Positions 37,679 to 45,252 of a DNA stretch of 64,000 nt are shown piece by piece. The DNA comes from Paenibacillus sp. E222 (lineage in GTDB: Bacteria > Bacillota > Bacilli > Paenibacillales > Paenibacillaceae), in NCBI RefSeq assembly GCF_013401555.1, contig NZ_CP058552.1:7440001-7504000 (forward strand), in the 5' to 3' direction. The notes beneath the pieces were generated by a model. The model was not told where the DNA came from, did not search any database, and saw only the letters and a program-made list of their open reading frames with translations. Within the stretch, counting starts at the first letter, position 1, and each line of letters starts with the position of its first letter. The translations under genes were made by a program, and so were the position numbers.

Positions 37679-39058
37679 TTAACCTAGCAATATCTCTTTT
37701 TCTTCTTCTGTCAAAGTTAAGTAAAGATGAAAAATGGAGTGTAATTGTGTTTTGGTAAGCCTACAATAATCCACCGGTGGTGATGTTACAGCTCCAGATA
37801 ACTCATAGTTCTCATGATGACAGCCACCGCCACACAAATTTCTAGCCCAACAATAATTACAATTTTGCCGATTGGATGTATGTGCTTCTAGAAGAAATAC
37901 ATTTTTCTTATAATGATCAATATCAGAGTATACGTTGCCCTGTTTGTAATTTTTATTGTTAACGAAGCGATGACACGGATAGAGATCACCATGAATATCA
38001 ACAGCATAAAAGTTAACCTCGGCTCCACACGAATAGGTCGACTCGAAACCACTATGTAATCTCTGTAAAAATTTCATTACATTATTTATCTTTTTAGCCT
38101 TACTATATTCCTTCGCTTCTATAAGTTTTAGAAAATACTGTGTTAGAACCTCAAATTCTACACCCAAATCTTCAAAACTCTCTCTGTTAAACATTTGCAT
38201 AGCAGGTGCTAAAAAAGCACTTCGAAAATTCAAAGAAAATAAGTGTTGGTATATTTCTGTATAGTTCGTATTTGCGGGAGTAAGTGTAGAACGAACCCCC
38301 AACTGATTTTTGTTCCTGAGCTCTTCCGTACGATTCATGATTATTTCGTAACTACCTTTTTGGTTACCATAAAATCTATTCTCATCATGAGCAGACTTCT
38401 GGCCATCAACACTAATTTGAACATAGATATCATGAGCACGAATAAAGTTAATGATTTTCGGAGTAATGAGGGTTCCATTACAAGTCATACTATATTTAAT
38501 TTTTTTATGATGTGTCTCCGCTAGTTTATTAGCATATTGTACAACTTGCTCGATTGTTTCAAAATTTAATAAAGGTTCCCCGCCAAAGAAAACAAGAGTC
38601 AATTCTTCAATATTTCCTGAATTCTGAATTAAAAAATCCACAGATCTTTTCGCAGTTTCGAAATTCATTTTTCCTTTTTCATTGTACTCGCCATCTCCAG
38701 CATAACAATAGGTACACTTTAGATTGCATTCTTGTACCATCATAAGTGTTAGAGCGCTGATTGTTTGAAAATGGGCTGTCTCAATTTCTTTAGTTTTTCT
38801 TTCTTGATTGATCATTTCATTCTCGATCAGAGAATCAATGACTTCGAGAAACTCTCCTTTCTCTAATGGTGAAGGTAATTTATTGTATAATACCGATACT
38901 GTTTCATTTTCTGACTTGAGAATCATCTCTAAATTGTTATCAATTTCATATAATGCATTACTCTCTGGAACGTATGCATATTTAGTAGAATTATGTTTTA
39001 GAAGCATAACATCTCCTGGTGTGATGCGTTCTTCCCAAACATTTGTTAATTCGTTCAT
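37679..39058 (-). CDS. Radical SAM/SPASM peptide maturase (thioether-forming type)
   Basis: 459 residues. Residues 10-85 look like a RiPP recognition element (RITPGDVMLL ... LYEIDNNLEMIL). The radical SAM cluster motif CxxxCxxC is Cys111, Cys115, Cys118; GGEP is 159-162. The SPASM domain has Cys344, Cys362, Cys400, Cys403, Cys409, Cys413 and Cys432, with CX2CX5CX3C intact, so two auxiliary Fe-S clusters are expected. This is the layout of sactipeptide and ranthipeptide maturases that join cysteine sulfur to a carbon of another residue. It follows the Cys/Asp-rich precursor gene, which is the evident substrate. GGAG lies eight bases before ATG. Confidence 0.93.
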   Translation of the reverse strand: MNELTNVWEERITPGDVMLLKHNSTKYAYVPESNALYEIDNNLEMILKSENETVSVLYNKLPSPLEKGEFLEVIDSLIENEMINQERKTKEIETAHFQTISALTLMMVQECNLKCTYCYAGDGEYNEKGKMNFETAKRSVDFLIQNSGNIEELTLVFFGGEPLLNFETIEQVVQYANKLAETHHKKIKYSMTCNGTLITPKIINFIRAHDIYVQISVDGQKSAHDENRFYGNQKGSYEIIMNRTEELRNKNQLGVRSTLTPANTNYTEIYQHLFSLNFRSAFLAPAMQMFNRESFEDLGVEFEVLTQYFLKLIEAKEYSKAKKINNVMKFLQRLHSGFESTYSCGAEVNFYAVDIHGDLYPCHRFVNNKNYKQGNVYSDIDHYKKNVFLLEAHTSNRQNCNYCWARNLCGGGCHHENYELSGAVTSPPVDYCRLTKTQLHSIFHLYLTLTEEEKEILLG

Positions 39059-39110
39059 TTCCTTTGCTCCATTCTATACGTTGTAAGTTATTCTTGATAA
39101 AATAACGCTC

Positions 39111-39145
39111 AAAAAACCCAGATTATTTCTTAGAAAATCTGGGTT
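39111..39145 (-). terminator. Terminator/attenuator between precursor and maturase genes
   Basis: On the minus strand AACCCAGATT pairs with AATCTGGGTT, followed by six T. It lies 45 bases after the precursor stop and before the maturase, so most transcripts should carry only the precursor. Confidence 0.85.
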
Positions 39146-39189
39146 CTTTGCTGAGCAGTGTGTCTAGTAAAAAGCTCACTTCTCACAAT

Positions 39190-39348
39190 CTAACCATCAG
39201 AATCTTTGGTAATGCAGGTTTCCCATCCACCTGAACATCCCCAGTCAAGTGCATCACATTTTACACAGTAGTCCTTTGTATCACATGTCCAACATAACTT
39301 TGAGTCAGAGGAACCCTTAGCAAATCCCTTGTTGATCTGTTTAAGCAT
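39190..39348 (-). CDS. RiPP precursor peptide (ranthipeptide-like, Cys-X3-Asp type)
   Basis: 52 residues. ATG at 39346-39348 follows a strong GGGAGGGAG site. The leader (residues 1-18, starting MLKQINKGFAKG) has no cysteine. The core has Cys at 19, 22, 28, 31, 38 and 45. Five have Asp exactly four residues later (19-23, 22-26, 28-32, 31-35, 45-49); Cys38 has Trp42 then Glu43. CWTCDTKD and CVKCDALD are two copies of C-x2-C-D-x2-D. The Cys-X3-Asp spacing is that of freyrasin (PapA/PapB of P. polymyxa), where sulfur is joined to the Asp beta-carbon. The radical SAM/SPASM gene is next in line. A zinc-knuckle protein (CxxC-x5-CxxC) is the main alternative. Confidence 0.85.
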   Translation of the reverse strand: MLKQINKGFAKGSSDSKLCWTCDTKDYCVKCDALDWGCSGGWETCITKDSDG

Positions 39349-39498
39349 ATCTCTCCCTCCCTTCATTTAGATTAACAACCAAATTTAATTAAATTGTATT
39401 TGCATAATAAATTATCCAGTAAATTCATTAATTAAACAGTAATAATTATCACTTACATTTCTTCATGTTCGACCATTAAAAGGAACATTGTTGTAAAA

Positions 39499-39534
39499 AA
39501 GAGCAGAACCTTCATGTACGAAGGTTCTGCTCTT
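39499..39534. terminator. Bidirectional terminator upstream of the RiPP promoter region
   Basis: AAGAGCAGAACCTTC pairs with GAAGGTTCTGCTCTT; it has six A/T residues on its left side, so it ends minus-strand transcripts from the oxidoreductase operon. It insulates the RiPP operon, whose promoter must lie in the very AT-rich 39349-39490. Confidence 0.85.
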
Positions 39535-39693
39535 TCCATTTCGTATCGATCTAACCAGGGTAGAGGCAAGTGCGGCAAGCAAAAGAATCGTCACCCACAC
39601 CAGTAAAAATTTGCCATGATCAGCGCGAATTTGTAATTTTTATAGAACATCCAGCAGGTGGACGATGCCAGGATTGGAAATTGATCGCATTAA
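39535..39693 (-). pseudogene. Possible remnant of a membrane-protein gene
   Basis: On the minus strand one frame reads HGKFLLVWVTILLLAALAST then LVRSIRNG, a convincing last helix and positive tail. There is no start, and a stop lies just before it. It may be the decayed end of a gene cut when the neighbouring island was gained. Confidence 0.25.
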
Positions 39694-40737
39694 TTATGCC
39701 TCTGCTGTCATTTGACCTGTCTTTTCCCCCACCGAAACCAATGCCCCACGCTCATCCGCCGAGCGCATCTCGGCTTCAATTAACTCAAGCGTGCCTGTTG
39801 CGCTCTCTGGGGTACATACAGATACAGGCGTACCTGCTTGAACAGACTGGATAAAATATTTGAGCTGGTGATAATATCCCGAGTCGGGTGACAGCTCAGC
39901 GACGAAGCCGGGAGCATTGTTCGGATTTACTTTCAGCTCACCATTCTCAAAGACCAGATTCCCCTGCTCCAAATTAACCCGATACGTCATGGAGAAACCG
40001 TAGTCTCCCCCCAGTGTCCAGTCGGCTTGGGCATTCAGCACTTTTCCGTCAGGGTATACATAATTGGTGGAGACGGTATCATAGCCACTTCCCGGAATGA
40101 CGTTGCGAGCCAGCGTGGATACTTGATCCGGTTTGCCAAACACCCAGTGAATAATATCCGCATCATGGATGTGCATGTCTAATATGCAGCCACCGCTTTT
40201 CTCCCCATCCAAAAACCACTCTTGAGGCAAACCTGAACCCCTGAAGAAATAACCTGCGTTGACAGCTCCATAGCGACCGTCTTCTACAACGGATTTCAGA
40301 TACGCATAGGCTGGCCAGAAGCGTAAACATTGACCAATCATCAGTGTTTTCCCAGTCGCTTTGGCTGTCTGCGCCATCTTCCAGCCTTCCGTCGAATGGC
40401 GAGCAACCGGTTTCTCACACAACACATGATAGCCTTTCTCCAACAAGGAACACGTTAGTTCAGCATGTAGTGGTGTAGGCAGCGTAATATCAATGATATC
40501 CAGTTCTTCTTGTTCCAGCATCGCGTCGATGTTGTCGTACAAACGATAAGGTGTGAGATCATATACTTCTTGCTCTGTTGCCATATTGCCGGCCGCTTTA
40601 CCGTTCTTCAGTTCCTCTATTCTCAGATCGCAGATGGCTATCAATTCCACGGGTTCCCCTTCTGAGGCAAGGCGTACATAGTTATCAAAATGCATACGTC
40701 CCATAAACCCAAAACCGATCAATCCCACTTTTAACAT
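39694..40737 (-). CDS. Gfo/Idh/MocA family oxidoreductase
   Basis: 347 residues from the ATG seven bases after GGGAGG. The N-terminal Rossmann fold has VGLIGFGFMGRMHFDNY and the lysine motif CEKPVAR (EKP) typical of the family. The C-terminal alpha/beta domain includes GGCILDMHIHDADIIHWVFG, with the HxxD catalytic/substrate site. Such enzymes oxidise or reduce inositols and sugars with NAD(P). Last gene of a three-gene operon with a sugar isomerase/epimerase; substrate unknown. Confidence 0.92.
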   Translation of the reverse strand: MLKVGLIGFGFMGRMHFDNYVRLASEGEPVELIAICDLRIEELKNGKAAGNMATEQEVYDLTPYRLYDNIDAMLEQEELDIIDITLPTPLHAELTCSLLEKGYHVLCEKPVARHSTEGWKMAQTAKATGKTLMIGQCLRFWPAYAYLKSVVEDGRYGAVNAGYFFRGSGLPQEWFLDGEKSGGCILDMHIHDADIIHWVFGKPDQVSTLARNVIPGSGYDTVSTNYVYPDGKVLNAQADWTLGGDYGFSMTYRVNLEQGNLVFENGELKVNPNNAPGFVAELSPDSGYYHQLKYFIQSVQAGTPVSVCTPESATGTLELIEAEMRSADERGALVSVGEKTGQMTAEA

Positions 40738-40798
40738 ATTTCTACCTCCCATATAAAAATAGAATTTATATTCTTATAAACGTTGTTATCTGAATTTA

Positions 40799-41644
40799 TT
40801 ACTGAGAACGTCCAAGAATGGCATCCATCGCTTTGGATGTATTGAATATGATCTGTTTCGAATGATGAGTGTAAGGCGGAATCATCTCGGCAGTCACATA
40901 GTTGTCGTAACCAATGGCCTGTAGTGCTTGCATCACCGCAGGATAATTCACATCTCCAGCCAGCAAATCCACAAATCCATGAAGCCCTCCCGCTTGACGA
41001 CGGTAATCCTTGAAGTGCACCTTCTTAATCCGGTGACTGAGAATGCGAACCCACTGCTCCGGGTAACCGTTCTGTACGACATTGCCCACATCGAAATACG
41101 AACCTATATAATCTGAGCTAAAAGAATCAATAAAGGTACGCAGCTCTAGCGGCGACACCAAAAATTTGTTCCATACGTTCTCAATACCAATCGATACTCC
41201 TGCACTTTTCGCATACGGCAGCAGATACGCAAGGGCTTCTTGTGCCCGTTCGTAAGCTACTTCATAATCCGTTACTTCGCTGTCTGGAATAAAGTCCACA
41301 CCAACCGCACCCGGAATAACCAGAATGGTATCCACACCAAATGCCGCGGCAAGCTCCAGCTGTTTTTTACACACATCCAGTGCTTTTGTGCGAATCTCCG
41401 GACGGGCGCTCGTCATCGGGTAATCCCAGTACAATCCAGTTGCAAGTCCCGCGATTTCGAGTCCAGCCTCTTCCAGACGTCCTTGAATATCACGAACCTC
41501 CTGATCCGTGGCAGACAGACTCAGCTCGCCTTCTCCATTAAGCGAAAGTTCAATCCCCTCAAAGCCAGCTTGCTTCGCCGTCTGAATACAATCCGCAATA
41601 GAGGCATCTCCTGCAAACGACCATATGTTAATCCCTTTTTTCAT
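40799..41644 (-). CDS. Sugar phosphate isomerase/epimerase family TIM-barrel protein
   Basis: 281 residues from the ATG preceded by AAGGAGGG. It is a xylose-isomerase-like TIM barrel: GFEGIELSLNGEGELS, the metal ligands in IGIENVWNKFLVSP and YFDVGN, and KVHFKDYRR. Related proteins act on inosose, hydroxypyruvate or keto-sugars. The Gfo/Idh/MocA partner suggests a two-step oxidation and isomerisation pathway; the substrate is not determined. Confidence 0.9.
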   Translation of the reverse strand: MKKGINIWSFAGDASIADCIQTAKQAGFEGIELSLNGEGELSLSATDQEVRDIQGRLEEAGLEIAGLATGLYWDYPMTSARPEIRTKALDVCKKQLELAAAFGVDTILVIPGAVGVDFIPDSEVTDYEVAYERAQEALAYLLPYAKSAGVSIGIENVWNKFLVSPLELRTFIDSFSSDYIGSYFDVGNVVQNGYPEQWVRILSHRIKKVHFKDYRRQAGGLHGFVDLLAGDVNYPAVMQALQAIGYDNYVTAEMIPPYTHHSKQIIFNTSKAMDAILGRSQ

Positions 41645-41694
41645 CCGAATACCCTCCTTCAAAATATGAAAACCTGTTCTTCAGCATCGCATAG

Positions 41695-42336
41695 CTATCC
41701 CAATTGAAAATAACCAAATCGGCTGGGCAAATGAAAGTTCACAGCCCCCGTGGGCTGCCATGCCTGATACTCCCGATCTCCCTGCACATTCTCATCAATA
41801 CGGTAAGCGTTGACCCTCCAGCATACGCCTTTAGTCAGGGGCGACTTGAAGTTACTCGCTGGAATATGGATCACATACACCCGATGGCCCTGACGATCCA
41901 CTTCTACAGCCGTTTGCAACCCCTCCAGCTGCCAGGTTACATCTGCCTTCAATTCGGAACCTTCGCTGTTATTGTGAATGAGCGCATCAAATATTACGTT
42001 GTGCGGACTGACCTCCAGTTCGATATAATTCCTGCCATCGCCCTGTTCATCAATGAACAGTTCAACCACATCCTGCTCATACAATGGCTGATCCCTTTCC
42101 GTGAAATCAGATACAACGTGATCATCCTGGCATACAAAGCGAATATGCAAATATTCGGGACTCCAGCCAAAACGGACTTCTGTGGATTGATGAGGTGGCC
42201 TACCTGTTACCGTGTCCACCAGTTCCACTGGAACACATCGTTCCCAATCCGCAGTCGAGGGGAATCCATGCTGTGCAACTGACCTAAGCGGTTCGCAGCA
42301 ATAACTCGTGCTCCGTTCCACAGGGAGAGAGCGCAT
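41695..42336 (-). CDS. CBM9-like carbohydrate-binding protein
   Basis: 213 residues; AAGGAGAGG precedes ATG. CBM9/DOMON-like beta sandwich: EVRFGWSPEYLHIRFVCQD, QDVVELFIDEQGDGRNYIELEVSPHNVIFDA and the terminal GYFQLG. There is no signal peptide, so it is apparently cytoplasmic, as for several stand-alone CBM9-like proteins in sugar operons. First gene of the operon and divergent from an AraC regulator. Confidence 0.85.
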   Translation of the reverse strand: MRSLPVERSTSYCCEPLRSVAQHGFPSTADWERCVPVELVDTVTGRPPHQSTEVRFGWSPEYLHIRFVCQDDHVVSDFTERDQPLYEQDVVELFIDEQGDGRNYIELEVSPHNVIFDALIHNNSEGSELKADVTWQLEGLQTAVEVDRQGHRVYVIHIPASNFKSPLTKGVCWRVNAYRIDENVQGDREYQAWQPTGAVNFHLPSRFGYFQLG

Positions 42337-42523
42337 CGTAATCCTCTCCTTTTTTAGCTTAATCCGTGATGTTGTCTCTCTCGTAAGAACATGTGATAAT
42401 ACATATATTATAAATAAATTACGCAGTTATTTATTTAGGAGATAAAGAGATTATTTGCACAATTCCGTTCAGTTTTAAATAGATCTATTTGGGCCAATCT
42501 CATCGAAAAAGGAGCTGGAATTT

Positions 42524-43429
42524 ATGTCTCTCCAGCAAGCGGTATATCCTCTGCAACGAACCGTCACTTACAAGGAATGGTCTCCCAACGTACATTATGC
42601 TCAGTTCCAGAGCCTTCCTCCCGGCAAGCTGGCAAAGCGGCGTCTGTATGACTTTGAACTTCTGTACGTCTCTCAAGGTGAAGCTGCAACTTATATGAAC
42701 GATAAACACCATATTTTGAAAGCTGGTCAGCTAATTATGCTGCCTGCCGGTGTCTATCACCAGAATGAGGTGGTTTCCAGCCCGGAAGCACGTTTCATTG
42801 GCATTCATTTTGATTTCTTCAACGAATTGACCATTCAGACCGAGGCAGATATGGTTGTTAACGAAGAGACTGTTCTGCACCATAAATTCGCAGTGGAAGC
42901 TTGCGCAGAGGGCATGACGCCGCTATCTATCAACCCGGTGTATACCCCTTCTCCAGCTGCGGTGCAGCTCATGGAGCAATTAGTACATGAATTTACGATG
43001 CGCCCACCGGGATATGAACTGGTATGTAAAGCCCTGATGCTGCAAATATTGACCCATCTACTGCGTTCATCCTGGCGAAGTTCATCAAGTCATGATTCGG
43101 TACACGGAGAGAAGCTGCTCGAACTCATGAAACGTATAGAGGTTGCCCCATCCGACCCGTGGACCAATTCGAGCATCGCCAAACAATTGAACCTGAGTGT
43201 GGATCACATGGCCAAATTGTTCAAACAGGTTGCGGGCATGCCTCCCAACGAATATATTCAATCCATACGCCTAAGCGAGGCACGCAAACTACTGCGGGAA
43301 ACGGATTATTCCATTGAGGCTGTGGGTGTACAAAGCGGTTACCCAGACATTCATTATTTCAGCCGTATGTTCCGCAAATATGAGGGCATTTCCCCCCGGG
43401 AATACCGGAAGTTGTCCAGAATGCTGTGA
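42524..43429 (+). CDS. AraC family transcriptional regulator
   Basis: 301 residues; AAGGAG precedes ATG. N-terminal cupin sensor (YDFELLYVSQGEATY-like; AGQLIMLPAGVYHQNEV) and C-terminal AraC helix-turn-helix pair (SSIAKQLNLSVDHMAKLFKQVAGMPPNEYIQSIRLSEA; AVGVQSGYPDIHYFSRMFRKYEG). It is divergent from the CBM9/isomerase/oxidoreductase operon across 187 bases and probably activates it. Confidence 0.92.
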   Translation: MSLQQAVYPLQRTVTYKEWSPNVHYAQFQSLPPGKLAKRRLYDFELLYVSQGEAATYMNDKHHILKAGQLIMLPAGVYHQNEVVSSPEARFIGIHFDFFNELTIQTEADMVVNEETVLHHKFAVEACAEGMTPLSINPVYTPSPAAVQLMEQLVHEFTMRPPGYELVCKALMLQILTHLLRSSWRSSSSHDSVHGEKLLELMKRIEVAPSDPWTNSSIAKQLNLSVDHMAKLFKQVAGMPPNEYIQSIRLSEARKLLRETDYSIEAVGVQSGYPDIHYFSRMFRKYEGISPREYRKLSRML

Positions 43430-43430
43430 A

Positions 43431-43475
43431 AAAAACGGTCATCTTCCGCTCGATAAGCGAAAGACGACCGTTTTT
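43431..43475. terminator. Bidirectional terminator
   Basis: AAAAACGGTC pairs with GACCGTTTTT, with CTT/AAG and GCT/AGC continuing the stem. It lies between the convergent AraC and VOC genes. Confidence 0.9.
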
Positions 43476-43515
43476 ATAACTTCTATCCATATTTGATTCA
43501 ATATTTGATTGATTT

Positions 43516-44040
43516 TTATTCTGCACTAAAGCTTTTGGCCCATTCAGCGACCCTCTGACTACTTTCTTCTTCTGATAAATCTTCAATTCGAGTTAGAATG
43601 GACCACCTTACTCCAAAAGGATCTACTATACTTCCAAAACGATCACCTGAAGCAAAGTTTATAATTGATTCCCGTACTTTGGCTCCTCTTGATACCGCAT
43701 TTTCGATTACTTTATCCACATTCAAGACGTAAATCCCCAAAGAATAACATGCATTGTCTTCATCTGGTGGCAGAGCCAACTGATATGCTGGATTCGCTGC
43801 TCCTAGCTGCAAAAAACCATTTCCAAAATCTAATTCCGCATGAACAATCATTTGATTTCCATCCCCATCGGAATGTTCGGTAATGTCTTTCACCCTTGCA
43901 TTGAAAACATTTTTATAGAAAGTGATTGCACCAGAGGGATCTTTCACTGTTATAAACGGAGTAATAGATGTAACACCGTTGGGCGTACCATTCGTTGTAT
44001 ATTCGCCTGAGACTGCAGTGTATTTTGTGTTTTCAGTCAT
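43516..44040 (-). CDS. VOC (glyoxalase/PhnB-like) family protein
   Basis: 174 residues; AAAGGTGGG precedes ATG. PhnB/glyoxalase fold: SITPFITVKDPSGAITFYKNVFNA at the start, IVHAELDFGNGFLQLG, and RFGSIVDPFGVRWSILTRIE. The family includes metal-dependent dioxygenases and resistance proteins; the activity is not predictable. It is preceded by a WYL regulator gene on the same strand. Confidence 0.88.
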   Translation of the reverse strand: MTENTKYTAVSGEYTTNGTPNGVTSITPFITVKDPSGAITFYKNVFNARVKDITEHSDGDGNQMIVHAELDFGNGFLQLGAANPAYQLALPPDEDNACYSLGIYVLNVDKVIENAVSRGAKVRESIINFASGDRFGSIVDPFGVRWSILTRIEDLSEEESSQRVAEWAKSFSAE

Positions 44041-44140
44041 AATTACCCACCTTTAAATGATTTTAATTTATTGATTTTAGGCTTATTTATCAAGTGATCC
44101 CAGTATCCATCTCGGTAATCCCTGATTGTCATCATTATAA

Positions 44141-44177
44141 AATAACTACACTGACATCTACTGTCAGTGTAGTTATT
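44141..44177 (-). promoter_or_regulatory. Perfect 16-bp inverted repeat: terminator and/or operator
   Basis: AATAACTACACTGACA and TGTCAGTGTAGTTATT flank five bases. It overlaps the stop codon of the WYL regulator, and TATAAT, a good -10 element for the VOC gene, follows within a few bases on the minus strand. It could end the regulator mRNA, bind a regulator, or both. Confidence 0.6.
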
Positions 44178-45138
44178 AAAGTTGATAGTATTCCATTAAC
44201 TCGGACACAACCGCAACAAGTTTGTCCTTTAAACTCGGTGGTTCGATGACTTGAATGGACTTACCGTAGGATAGGAGAAAATATGGAACATAGGTATGAA
44301 GTGAATTTTCCTCAAGTAAAAAGATGGCTTGGTTTGAAGTCCGTTCTTTCAAATGGTGTCCCATAAACCAATGCAAGCATAAGTCATCCAACGCCTCTGG
44401 CCTTCCTGTGATAATTAACTGAATTAATCCATCCTTGTCCACTACATCAGGTAATAAATTATGCATAAAAAATTCACGAGCTGAGAAAGTTTCGGAACGC
44501 TTAAATTTATTTTGAGTCCGCTGGATTTGTAGAATCCGTTCGGCCCGAAAGCTGCGAATCTCATTCCTTAGATGGCAAAATGCAATTGTATACCACTTAT
44601 TGTTCCAGTAAACCATTCCATAGGGATCGATCACCCTATTCTCCGATTGTTCTTTATGGCTTGCGCGATAATCGATTTCTACAGAGAAATCGTTTGCCAC
44701 AGCCTGCTCCAATTCCATCAACACAGGCTGAATGGAAGGATCTCCCTTGCGGCTGATCACATCAAATCCGGCTAAATGACGACTAAGTATACTTTCTTGT
44801 TCCTGATTTGAATATCTTTTCAACTTTGATGTTGCATGCTCTAACGCCTCATTCAAAGGGTATCCCGATTCTTTTGCAAAAACAGCAGCTTGAAGAAGCG
44901 CTTTTTTCTCTTCAATATCAAATAACAGAGGTGCTGTGATAAAAGTATTCAGTAAGCTATACCCGCCATGATGGCCAGCGTCTGAAATTATAGGCACTCC
45001 ACTGGCACATAATGCATCAATATATCGATAAACGGTCCTTATATTTATTTCTAACTTTTCTGATATTTGTTTTGCAGTTATTTTCGTGCCTGAATTTAGC
45101 ATCCATAGAATGGCTAACATATTATCGTTTTTTGGCAT
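44176..45138 (-). CDS. YafY-type WYL-domain transcriptional regulator
   Basis: 320 residues from the ATG just after GAGGGG; the longer frame is not supported. N-terminal helix-turn-helix (MLAILWMLNSGTKITAKQISEKLEINIRTVYRYIDALCASG), a WYL domain in the middle (VIDPYGMVYWNNKWYTIAFCHLRNEIRSFRAERI) and a WCX-like C-terminus. WYL proteins sense ligands, often nucleic-acid-like, and usually control a neighbouring gene, here probably the VOC protein. Confidence 0.9.
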   Translation of the reverse strand: MPKNDNMLAILWMLNSGTKITAKQISEKLEINIRTVYRYIDALCASGVPIISDAGHHGGYSLLNTFITAPLLFDIEEKKALLQAAVFAKESGYPLNEALEHATSKLKRYSNQEQESILSRHLAGFDVISRKGDPSIQPVLMELEQAVANDFSVEIDYRASHKEQSENRVIDPYGMVYWNNKWYTIAFCHLRNEIRSFRAERILQIQRTQNKFKRSETFSAREFFMHNLLPDVVDKDGLIQLIITGRPEALDDLCLHWFMGHHLKERTSNQAIFLLEENSLHTYVPYFLLSYGKSIQVIEPPSLKDKLVAVVSELMEYYQL

Positions 45139-45200
45139 ACCATAGCCCCTCGGTTTTAATTTTTTTCTCAACTGGTATATCAACAGCTCTTTTAGTAAAA

Positions 45201-45239
45201 AAGAGTTCCCTCCGCCCAAAACTGGACACAGGAACTCTT
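45201..45239 (-). terminator. Terminator of the lacI-family gene
   Basis: AAGAGTTCC pairs with GGAACTCTT, followed on the minus strand by TTTTTTAC. Confidence 0.8.
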
Positions 45240-45252
45240 TGGTTGATCGCTA

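Noticed and set aside
39190..39348. SCIFF-type or lanthipeptide precursor
   Set aside because: Six cysteines do occur, but the spacing is not the clostridial SCIFF pattern. No lanthipeptide synthetase is present and Ser/Thr are few in the core.
39190..39348. Zinc-knuckle protein (CxxC-x5-CxxC)
   Set aside because: Possible from spacing alone, but strict Asp at +4 after five cysteines, a Cys-free leader and the adjoining SPASM maturase favour a RiPP precursor.
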